From NCBI RefSeq assembly GCF_000208745.1, contig NC_030852.1:19760721-19824720 (forward strand): a stretch of DNA of 64,000 nucleotides. The letters are read 5' to 3'. Below are positions 22,704 through 33,108 of this stretch, piece by piece (position 1 is the first letter of the stretch; every line of letters begins with the position of its first letter). The stretch is from Theobroma cacao (taxonomy: Eukaryota > Streptophyta > Magnoliopsida > Malvales > Malvaceae). Under the pieces are notes generated by a model. The model saw only the letters and a program-made list of their open reading frames with translations, ran no database searches and was not told where the DNA came from. Position numbers and translations under genes: made by a program.

Positions 22704-24259
22704 TGTTTTTCAAATAAACCATGCAAGTGCACGCATCATAAACAAGTAATATAATGAAAGTAAAGTTCATTCCCATGAAGAATTGTAGTTAATCTACTAC
22801 TATTCTTGCCAAGAACTAAAATTGACACAACCAAATCTTATTCAAACAACCAAAATTAAAAGATATTGAGAATTAAAGAAAACTAAGATTAAACTAAAAC
22901 TAAAAACAAGAACTAAAGCAAAAATAACTAGAATTAATTAACTGAAAGCCTAAAACCACAATATCCCTTCAATGTTTCTTCTGAATCTCTTTTATTCCTT
23001 CTTTACTTATTATATAGGCTTGAGTTGTTAACTTAGAGTTTTAATTTATTCATAAGCCTTTGTCAAGTTTCTTATAAAAGTATTTATCTCAACCAATTTA
23101 CTATATGTCTATGCAAATTGAAATTAAAATAGATTCATTAAGAACATACTCTAATTTTGGCTACATATGACATGCAAGTGTAAGTCTACCTTATTTACAA
23201 ATGAACTAAATCATCTCATACAATTGATATTGAACGTATGGTATTTCATCCAACGTTTACTCTAAACTCCCTCTCTTTAGGTTTTCAAATTAATGTAATT
23301 GGTGATTAGGCTATTAGACACATTAAGAACAAGATTTAAATAAACAACTCAAACACTATCAATTATAAGCAAGAAAGAATATTACAAACTCAGACTACGC
23401 ATTAGATTTAATCCTGATTCTAGATTAAAAACTTAGTTCCCCATAATGTATGTTAATATCATCAGAAAATGAAATTTAACCCTCAAAACTACAAAAGAAA
23501 ATATAAAAATAACAAGAAATCAAGTTTTCGATCCGCAATCTTCCTTGCTTTCTTGCTAACTTCAATGCCTTTTTTTCTTCAGAAAAACATTTTTTGATTC
23601 CTCACAAAACATTCTATAAATGTTTGCTTAAATAGGCTCATGATTATGTCAATTTAGGAGTCGAAGTGCACAAGAAGTCTTTCCCCCCATTTAAACCTCT
23701 TTCTATTATTATTTTTATTTTTTTTCTATTTTTACTCTTTAGGGTTAAGCATCCTAGAGGCCCTTGAAGCATCACATGACATTAGAGCACCGTGGCGCTA
23801 GTCCCACAGTGGTTGCGGCCTTGAGGCCTCTAGCTTGATCTTTAAGCTCTATTGTAGTGTTTCAATTTCTACATGATTTTTAACCTATTTCTAGGCTAAA
23901 GAAGGCAAAATGGTAAACATGGAAGTTGTGGCTCTACATTTTATCTTTCCAATGATTTAAGAACCACGCCAATTAGGCCTTTGTAAAGAAAGATAGGCTA
24001 AAAAAACCGCAGCATATGCTGTTAAAGTCTACACCTAAAATGCATCTCCTTCACAAAATAAGCCTTTTTCTCAAAGCACACCTGCAAAAACATAATACTT
24101 AACTTAAATAATAACTAAACTTGAAGCAAAATAACATAAAATAGCCTAATGCAATTGAACCCGTAATAATTAACTAAAATAAAATAAATAATTAAAAACA
24201 ACAAAAATTAATTAATACTTAAGCTAAATTTCAAGAACTTAGACAAAATATATTGAAAA
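22704..24259 (-). mobile_element. Right LTR of Tat/Athila-like element, part 1
   Basis: Homologous to 8746-10137 and onward without the element B insertion or the SINE, so it documents both empty sites. Interrupted after 24259 by element C; its last 40 bp are at 35941-35980. The GC-rich GGCC/GTGGCGCTAG patch at about 23745-23830 matches 9775-9900 of the left LTR. Confidence 0.85.
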
Positions 24260-25517
24260 TGTCACAGCCCAAATCCCGGGCTATGACTGGCGCATGGACC
24301 CAATAGGCATAGCCCATCGAACCCAAGCAAGCCTTTTCGTGAAAACTTATTCATTAAACCACTTGTCTCTTATTTACTTCTAAGCTTTTAATTCATAATT
24401 TTCAAGAATAATTCCTTCTCACAAGTTAAATCATGGCAACCGAGCATATAGTAATCACAAAATAATATTATTACTTGCCGACGTGTGGTGGCACTATTAT
24501 TCAAACCAAGCACACAGTGTTTACAATAACTTTCATGAATTACACTTAAACAATCATCACACATACAAAAGATGTTGACTATTAGTGGAGTGACTCTGGT
24601 AGGGTTACAATCATTGAGAGTTGTACTGAACCTACCGAAAGATGAATAGGAGGGGGCGCCTTGACTTAGCATCCAACTACCTTTGATCCTAAAAACTAAA
24701 ACATGAAGTTGAAAGAAAAAGATCAGTACAAACCCAATGAGTGAACATAGGAAGGGAACAAGCATCAATACAGGAAGTTTTAGAAAACATGATGTACTTA
24801 TGTTGAAAACAATGCAATTTAGTTTAATGTCACAGCCCAAATTTTGAGCCATGACCGGTGCATGGGTCTAATGGGCATAGCCCACCAAGCCCAAGCAAGC
24901 CTATTATGTAATCTTGCTTAACATTCCATCAACTATTCTCAAGTAATCTTTCAAAAGTCCAACTTATAATCATTTTAATAATGGGCTATAGCAATCAAGA
25001 ATTTCATTAATATAAACCCAAAATGATATTAACATTTCAACTCATGGTGGCATTACCAGTTAAAATATACATATTTTGTCTAAGACACGTATCTTAGTAT
25101 TTTACATCACATGAATGTACTCATAAAACAAAATGACTCTTGACTTCCAGCGGAGTGACCACAGTGAAGGTGCGGCTACTGAGATGCCATAGTACCTACA
25201 AAGAAAGCGAGCATATATGTGCAACTCAATCTAGGTCCCAACTACCTCCAAATCTAAAAACATGAATTTTAAAAACGTGAGTACGAAACTCAGTGAATGA
25301 ACATAAGAAGGGAACAAGCAATCAATAGGAAGAATTTGGAAATCATGATGCAGTTGTTTCAAAAACAATGCAATTGATTTAATTTCTTACTAAAAACCCC
25401 ACATTTCAAAACTTTAATTAATAATCTCATAGTGTTGCAACAACCCATCATCAATCCATGATGTTAAATGGGTGAAAATATGTCAAAAACTGAATAGGGT
25501 AGCATGCAAGACAGAAT

Positions 25518-25860
25518 GTTTCTCGCTGCAGCGAAGTTCATTCTCGCTGCAGCAAGAAATAGTACCAGTTTGCATGTATTTTAGTTTTTCTAGCATATCT
25601 TCTGTTACAGAAATCCAATGGATCTGATTTTTAGACCATTAGAAAGCGAAGAGGTAGAGCTACAACTTTTATGTTTACTACTTTTCCCATTTTGGAAGGG
25701 ATGGTCGTCAAAATCTTTATCAAAGTGAAAGCACTGCACTATAACTCGAGAGTTTCTCGTTGTAACGAGATTTATTTTCACTGCAGTGATTTTTCTGCTG
25801 CTAAAACAGAATGTTTCTCACTGCAGCGGGAAAGCATTATCGCTGCAGCGAGAAGCAGGG
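25518..25860. repeat. CTCGCTGCAGCGAG palindrome cluster in solo LTR D
   Basis: Variants include CTCGCTGCAGCGAAG, CTCGCTGCAGCAAG, CTCGTTGTAACGAG, TCACTGCAGTGA, CTCACTGCAGCGGG and ATCGCTGCAGCGAG. They occur as pairs about 20-25 bp apart, separated by a degenerate TTCATT or AAGCATT spacer. Confidence 0.82.
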
Positions 25861-26111
25861 CACTTAAGTGAAAAAAGGGCCTCATTTGCACTAAAAATCC
25901 ATTTGGTGTTGCAATGAACTCAATTTGCAAGAAAATGGGACATTCTCAAAATTCATCATGCCAATTTCAACATGAAATGCTCAAAAATTTCCAAAGTTCA
26001 ACATGCCAAAATTTCACATGCATTACAACCGTATACCATATATGTATATATATATATATACATATATATATCAATCATCATGCACACCCTCCCATCATCA
26101 TCAGCTCATAT

Positions 26112-26236
26112 GCAACAGCTTATGCGCACTCCTACTCGCCCATAGCCGGGTCAGCAACGGCTTATGCGCACTCCCACTCGTACATAGCCTGGTCAGCAAC
26201 GGCTTATGCACACTCCTACTAGCACATAGCTGGGTC
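26112..26236. repeat. 42-bp minisatellite, three units
   Basis: Units begin GCAACGGCTTATGCGCACTC and end with CATAGCCGGGTCA-like text; starts are at 26112, 26154 and 26196. Homologous triplets are in both LTRs of element A (about 50145-50268 and 60506-60630), so the array predates these insertions. It is placed just beyond the (TA)n tract in each copy. Confidence 0.85.
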
Positions 26237-27080
26237 AATATCATTACACAATATTATTTATATATATATATATATTTATCAACATAATGTAGTAATACAA
26301 TAATCCATAACAGCCAAATATCACACATAGAGACAATTTATCAAAGGCTTGTTCCCAAAGCACTTGTTTGAAGAAAAAGTTGTATAAAATCAATCAAATG
26401 CTTTGTACAAAATAGTCACATTCCCAAAATGATTTTGAAATGCAGTTCACTCACCAGTATTGCTAAACCTCTAATCGACTGTAACCTCCACTAATGGTTC
26501 GAATGGGCAAGTGAGGCCTTGTTGGAACCTATACACACACAACATCACAACCAATTAGATTTACATTTATATCACTTCAAAAGCTAGTTTCTAATTCAAA
26601 TTATTCTAGTCATTCCTAATTGGTTTCCATCTATATCAAATGGCTATTCCTTGCACTACACTAATCACACTAAAAATGAAGAAACAACTCAATAATAAAA
26701 CAGCTCATAATCCCAATTACTAGCCATTATAAACAACTTAAAACCAAGCCTAGTTCATCACTCACCTTAGGGTTTCTTTGTAGTTGAATTCTCTTCCAAT
26801 AGCTTTCAAACAATTGTGGAAAATCTCTCTTTCTCTTTCTAAACCTCCAACTAGTGAGAGAAAGTGTTGAACAAGGACTTTTTGAGGGTTTTAAAGTGAG
26901 AGAGTGAAAGAGCACAAGGGTTTTAGTCAAAAGGGCACAAAGGTATGAAAATTAGAGCTAGAGAAAGAAAGTTGTGAAAGTTTCATACCAAGCTTCCATG
27001 GAGGATGGAAGTAATGTGAGATGGAAGAAGAAGAAGGAGAAGAAGCTGTTGGAGAATGAAGAAGCTGTTGGAAGAAAAAG

Positions 27081-27090
27081 ATATTTATAG
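27081..27090 (-). promoter_or_regulatory. TATA-like box in solo LTR D
   Basis: Minus strand CTATAAATAT, about 390 bp from the sense start of the LTR, matching the box in both LTRs of A by position and context. A solo LTR with this box could still start transcription toward lower coordinates. Confidence 0.55.
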
Positions 27091-27684
27091 CTCAAGTTTA
27101 TCCATTCCACTTGAAATTACGAAAACGCCCTTAGCACATTAACTTATTCTCCTTAAATCCTTGGTGCAATCTTTTTACACTTTTGATACTAAAACAAGTC
27201 CTTAATGGTCTAGACATGTTTAGGTTTATGAAACTTAAAAATTTTGACTCGAGGTGAAAAATGACAATTTTGCCCCTATGGTGAAAATTTTTGAAACTTC
27301 TAGTTTTCTTAGTGTTTTCATCATTACACATTATTTATTCGGTCTTATACCTATTTAAATCTTAAAATATCATAAAACCTTCTTCTGGGAGCTTTTTAGG
27401 GGAAATGACGAAACTACCCCTGGCCCGTGTTATTACGTCTATGCGTAATTATGAGCCTATAGGGGTTGAGGTCTCACATTTAATTTCTTGTAAAGCTCTT
27501 AATTCAACCCTTGATTATTTAATTCCTTAAGGTGAAGGATTTATAATCCACAATGGAGTTGAAAAGAGTGAAAACTACAGCAAATATCCAATCAAGACAA
27601 GCAAAACAGAGGGTTTCTTGTTGCAGCGAAAAGGCATTCTATAGCACATAGTACAATCACATTTTTTATTTTCATAACTTGTCC

Positions 27685-27742
<58 letters not shown>

Positions 27743-29769
27743 CACCACCGTCGCCTTACTTGGCTCATGTGCACTCCCTACACGCGCAAGGCAATATCAT
27801 CATGTGCACTCCCTACACGCACATTTCAATATCATCACACGCACTCCCGCCCACATCATTACCGACATATGTACTCCCACATAGCACACCACCGGCACCG
27901 TCACGTGCACTCCCACACCACACGTGCACGGTTATAACTATTATACAGCATTATCACTCAAAACATAACACACATATCCATATAATATAGGAACACATGG
28001 TTTCATTATATCACATATTTTACCACATAAAAACATTTCATCAAGGGCTTGTTCCCATGCACGTTTTAAAGAAAAGTCCAATAAAACATTCCAGGTGATT
28101 CGATTAAACATGTATGCATTTATCCCAAAACATTTTAATGCAAGTTCACTCACCTTACGATTGCGGGATACTACGTCGTTATTAGTTCTGAGGCGTATCT
28201 AGCTATTTCTACTTGTCGGTCATTCATTATTTCCTCCGACACGCCACTAGTACATTGTCTTTACTTTTGCACTTCCTAGCAACAATCCAAATTCAATATC
28301 TTTAGTGTACATCATTTCTACTTCTCTTTTTAATTCAATCGTGAATCCTTTTTCAACTAACTTACATCTTGACACATTTTTACTAAAGTTGCCTTTATCC
28401 TTTGCTTACGTAATTCTTAAAATTATAATTATCGACAACTCATTTATGACTCTAGCACATATATTAATCTTTTCTAAGAACATTTATCAAGTTCAACCAT
28501 CATTTCCACACCAATAACCTAGCATATGGCAGGAATTATAAATTTACTTCCATCAAACATTTCTAAGTCTATATGTACTACCATTCTCATTTACATGTTG
28601 CCACCAAGCATAACATCAATATTCATTCATGAACACTAACACCCATGACCTTGTAAGCCTTTCCTAACAACACATATCAAAACTTCCAATTAATATAATT
28701 GCCTTCCAACCATACCCATGACATCACAATAACACTACATATTACACAAAATCATTCTCACAATATTAAACCAATCATAGGCTTCAAATTGTAGTATTAA
28801 GCTTACCACTTGGTTTTAGCTTGGATTTCACCCAACAAAATTCATAATTTCCTCACTCCCATAACACCATAGCTGCCACAAATGATTCACATATTATTCC
28901 TCCAAAGATTTAACCAACCGGGAGCTTAAAACACAAAAATCCTTACCTTATGTTTCTTGAATCTTGAGACCCACTTGATATTTCTTCAATTACTCCTGAA
29001 TCACTTACTACCCAAGCCTCCCACTTCTCTCTCCTTTCTTTTCTTAGTTGATTCTCTCTATTTTTCTTTTCTAAAGCGTGGTAAGGTGAAAATAGCATGG
29101 GAGCATGAAAATGGCGTGGGAGCATGAAGGAGAAGAAGAAAATATCTACTGGAGAAGATAAGAACCGGTCATGGATATGGAAGAAAAAAACCAAACTACT
29201 AACAAAATTACCATTTTGCCCACCAAGCTTTTAACCCTTTTTAATTGTATCCTCCCACAATATTTTGGATTCTAATTTCCTCCTATTATCTTCTTTTACA
29301 CATGTACAACTGAAATATAAAGTTTGTACTCCAACGCAGTGTCCCCATAATATTTAAAATATTTACTTACCCATGCTAGCTTTATTTAATAAGGACACGC
29401 GAGCCTCATTAACGTTAATTTTTTCTGAAATTTCCTTATTCTTCTTCTCCCCCACTTAGATTGACCATATATTCATTCTTCATGGAAAATTTTGCCTTTG
29501 AATAAAATATTATTTTATTCCAAAATTTTTCACTTGTCTTCTTAGCACCCAAAATGTCTTATTATGCCTCGATTCACTTCTGAATCAATTTTTATCTCAC
29601 TAATTCTTCCTCGATAAAAATATTATTATTTTTTTATTATTTCTTCCCATGCAAAATATTTTTTCCAAACTATTCTTTTCGCCTTTCATCACTTTTAAAC
29701 ACTGTAATTAGCCTTAATTGGCATCTGATAAGCTTTATTAGCCACCTTACCAAAGTACAGGGTATTACA

Positions 29770-29785
29770 GTCTCCCCCACTTAAA
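29770..29785 (-). other. Polypurine tract of element C
   Basis: Minus strand TTTAAGTGGGGGAGAC directly before the LTR start TGTAATACCC. It is preceded in sense by GAATTCGAGGACGAATTC, the phrase that commonly closes plant chromovirus interiors. It fixes the 3' end of the element's interior. Confidence 0.88.
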
Positions 29786-32354
29786 TAGAATTCGTCCTCG
29801 AATTCTCCTCAATGTCGAGTTGTTAATCTCACTTAAGGATCGCATTTGATTTCCTTTTTAATAGGAAATTTTGATTTGTGCACTTTGTTACCTTCCGTTC
29901 GACTAAAACACTTTACAAGGTCAAGGTACGTAGCATATCTCTATTGTCATCTTGAGTCAGAACCACGGTACTCTTCACTATTATTCTTTCTCTTATATTA
30001 AGACACCAAGTATGCCTTTAATTCCATTACTAACCTTAATCATATCTTTATTTCAATTCTTGTCAAACCTCTTGTCATTCATTCACCTTATCCCCATACA
30101 CTATTACATAACTTATGGCATCATAAACACACCTTATTCATTCCTATACATATTTTCAACATTATGGGGAGTTGAATCTTTCAACCATTCCCTCATACTT
30201 CATGTTTATCCTGTGTTTATGCAACTTAAATCTTCTTAATCATATTAGTCCATCTTGCATGTCTTAATCACGCTATAGATTACATGTCCTTGGATATTTC
30301 TCCAAAATTTCTTATATCAACATAGTTCCACTTTTGATGGGATTTCTTATCATTGTATTATCCACACAACTCATCAAATATTTCAAGTTCAAATCTCGAA
30401 CCTCTAAGAACAGTTCTTCACTTTAGTTGGTCACATCGTCAACCCCACACATACGTATGTACACGCACCTTTAAATGTCGGCATTCCTTATATTTAATCT
30501 ACGAATATTGGGTGTAACCAATTTCAGATTGCACCTTTTTAGTTGTTTAAAATACCATTCAACTTGCATCCTACCACAAGTTGTCTCTTATGTAATCCAT
30601 ACGAATTTTTCATTATGCCTATGTATAACTTCATACCATTCTTATCCTTCCCAATTACATGCTTAAGTTTCACTGTACTTTAGATATCCTTGTATCATAA
30701 TGTCATTAATCACATCTCACTTGCCAAATGTCTTCTTCATTGAATTGCAATCCAGTATATGTGTACATCCTTTATAATCTCATTGATCTTCAAAGATTCA
30801 TCTTTACTTGATCATTGCATCTCATGCAATGCCACAATCCCTAAAAGTCATCCTTATTTCTCAATTATCTTTCATGCCTCTAACATATATATTACGTTCT
30901 TATTGCATTTCGATGTTAACCAGTCACTTAAGACTTAGACTCATTCAAATCATGCATGCTGCATGCATTTCTGAATTCCAATTTCCATAATACCTTAAGA
31001 GGTTTTCACTGTCCAACTTCTTTATCAAGGTTACCTTCAACCCTCCTTTGTACGATTCTCTTATACTAATATAACAACATTCTCCTTTTTACCTACATGC
31101 CACTATATATAGGGCAATAAAGTAACTTTTCAATTCATGCATCATTCTCCAAATCATCTAAACCTCCGCATAACAATGCTCAATATCAAGGCCTCTGATG
31201 CCAACTTTGTCACTAGACGCAGCTCCACCTCTTTGGGTAGCTTTTTCCTTCTCTGTCGGTAACAACAAATGGTACTTATCAGAGCACTCATAGGGCGACT
31301 CCACCTCTTTGGGTAGCCCTTTCCTCTATAAGCCCCTAGGTGGAGAGTCATGCTTCACCACTGTTCACATGCAAGAGTTCCCAAGGATCGGGTTACAAAT
31401 CCTTCCTCATACATTCAATACACGAGATGTTCCTAGTGTGTTGGCACTGGACAGTTAGTGTTGCGACGGTGCAACTGCCAGAAACTTCTTCCACAACGAA
31501 GTTTTCTTATCTTCAAAGTTACTATGGAGGTCCATATTTGTGCCAATTATTTCCTTATAATGTCATGGCATCACTTTGTAATCCCTTCCATTTTTAAATT
31601 TATAATCCTTGACTTAATCACATTAACCATTCAAAGGGTCACCTACAACCTCATTGATTTCTCCCATGTCCTTCAAAATTGTAACGGCAATTAAGATTCC
31701 CAATTTCACATTTCCATGATTGATTACTTACCTTACCACACTTTCTCACGATCCTATGAAGTTACAACACATTAAACCTACTTATTATAACATAGTCCCC
31801 TAGTTCAATGTGTTTACTCAAAAATCGACTTCTTTGATTCAACTTGCCCCATGAACTGTGGCTTCATTTATTTACTTACTTATTTTCATATTCGAAATCA
31901 TGACAAACCCACATACTATGATAAATGATAATTCCTAATAAACACTATCAATTCAAATGGCATTATGCACCTTGCTAGAAGCTAGGGTCACCACTTAAAG
32001 GTCCATCATGTTAATTGGTAACCATTCCATAGTATTGCAAAACATAACTATCGTCAGGTCCTGTAGTTGCTTGGATCGTTAATGACTTTCTATGTCAACC
32101 TTCAATAATTGCCTAAGGCGACCAATCACGCCACTAAGGTGTATATCTTTCCTTAATAATTATATTGCTAGTCCACCTCTGTCATACCAAAAGATTTCCA
32201 TATGCACCATGTCATTTAGACAACTACTTCATACTCCGTTTGAGTCATACAAAGTAAAAGCCAAACTCTTGCATCCTTTGTACAGACAACTACTACTACT
32301 TCATTTACACCATATCTGCCTAAGCTTAAGCTAATATAAAATTCAATGAAAATA
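29786..32354. other. Interior of element C, mostly non-coding
   Basis: AT-rich DNA without recognisable gag or pol; ORFs up to about 95 codons in either strand look random. It contains one anomalous patch of higher GC at about 31190-31500, beginning with a second PBS-plus-LTR-start junction. I see no genes in 29786-31190 or 31500-32354. Confidence 0.55.
31192..31500 (-). mobile_element. Second PBS/LTR-start junction inside element C
   Basis: The plus strand reads CCTCTGATGCCA (31192-31203), then ACTT, then TGTCACTAGACG from 31208. This mirrors the true junction at 33093-33114 (GCTCTGATACCA, AGTT, TGTCACAGC). The following 300 bp is GC-richer than its surroundings and repeats GACTCCACCTCTTTGGGTAG-like text twice (about 31220 and 31292). 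It could be the start of another LTR family's 5' LTR captured by recombination or template switching. The far end was not resolved. Confidence 0.5.
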
Positions 32355-32867
32355 TCAAGTGTTTTTAGGATCATCGTCGCCTTGATTCGAGCACATCGAT
32401 AGATCCTTTTCTGGGTCCTCTTCTCCTTCTTGAGATTTCCCCATTTTATCCTTAATCCAAACTTGTTGTATTCTTATGTATTCCTCCCTACTCACAAGCG
32501 CAACACCTACTCCACAACCTGGAGGAAAGTCTCAGACAATTAACACTTTCCTAGGACGACAATCTCTTCTTGCCATTGCCTTTTTCATCTTCTCCTTAAA
32601 CTTTTCCTTAGACATTTCCAAAAGGAATTTTTTTATGGCTTCTTGAATGTCAGAGCTATCCTCACTTTCAGAGCCCTCACTACTTTCGAGGCTTTCCTAA
32701 CTGCGAAACATTTCTTCCAATTTCGGTGGAATTCAATTAATAGGAATCTGGGACGGGCCACTTTTCGGACTACCTAGATCAGCACGCCATTGGCTCCTGG
32801 CAGTGGGATCTAATGATCCCTCGCAAGCACTATGAGGGGCATTCGAACTACCGTCTCTTCTAAACAT
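32355..32867 (-). pseudogene. Degenerate 171-codon ORF with DFPPGCG motif
   Basis: A single frame runs from ATG (32867) to TGA (32355) with no frameshift but three internal stops, at codons 45 (TGA), 57 (TAG) and 112 (TGA). Each is one C-to-T change from CGA or CAG. The peptide has a Ser/Glu/Asp-rich stretch after codon 57 (ESLESSEGSESEDSSD), a Lys/Arg-rich helix-like stretch (EKFKEKMKKAMARRDCRPRK, about codons 88-107), DFPPGCG just after the third stop, then VSREEYIRIQQVWIKDKMGK and an acidic tail. It lies about 225 bp from the PBS, where gag would begin. I do not recognise a named family and assign no function. Absence of frameshifts suggests past selection as protein. Confidence 0.6.
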
Positions 32868-33092
32868 GGCATGTGTAACAAGCACTCCTCCAAACCTATA
32901 TGCAACCAAGCATCAACTGCTTAGTCATTCATACATCATAGGAATAGGTAGGTTTTCTAAAGAATTAAGGGCCTATGTAGCCTTCCATCCTTAGCTTACG
33001 TTGTGCACCAACAATCCAAGGATGAGACTTTGCACAAACTCTCACAACTACGCTAATAGATACAAGAATCCCTAGGACTCAACTAACTTAGA
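32868..33092 (-). other. 5' leader of element C
   Basis: Untranslated stretch between PBS and the degenerate ORF. It shares phrases with the leaders of B and A (for example CAAGAATCCCTAGGACTCAA next to the PBS, and a CATAGGCCCTTAA-like block further in), showing common ancestry of the three elements' 5' ends. Confidence 0.55.
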
Positions 33093-33104
33093 GCTCTGAT
33101 ACCA
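33093..33104 (-). other. Primer-binding site of element C
   Basis: Minus strand TGGTATCAGAGC, a perfect match to the 12-base initiator-tRNA-Met PBS. It is separated from the LTR edge at 33109 by four bases. Confidence 0.93.
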
Positions 33105-33108
33105 AGTT

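Larger units (their letters stand above)
24828..27478 (-). mobile_element. Solo LTR D, TSD TTTAA
   Basis: Starts TGTCACAGCCCAAATTTTGA and ends GAGGTCTCACA, flanked by perfect TTTAA (24823-24827, 27479-27483). The uninterrupted target (GGTTTAATTTCTTGTAAAG) is present in the right LTR of C at about 33671. It resembles the LTRs of A. Contents include palindromes of the CTCGCTGCAGCGAG family (25518-25860), a (TA)n tract, three 42-bp minisatellite units (26112-26236) and a TATA-like box at 27081-27090. It is the youngest layer of the nest at this place. Confidence 0.94.
24260..29769 (-). mobile_element. Left (3') LTR of element C, split by solo LTR D
   Basis: LTR sequence at 24260-24827 and 27484-29769, together about 2.85 kb, aligns with the right LTR 33109-35940 (AATGCAATTT, TTTAATTTCTTGTAAAGC, TGCAATGGAGTTGAAAAGAG-like text, CACCTTACCAAAGTACAGGG). 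It carries a 50-bp (TA)n tract at 27688-27737, a GCACTCCCACAC minisatellite after it, and a PPT-like tract inside the LTR at 29445-29460. Confidence 0.88.
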
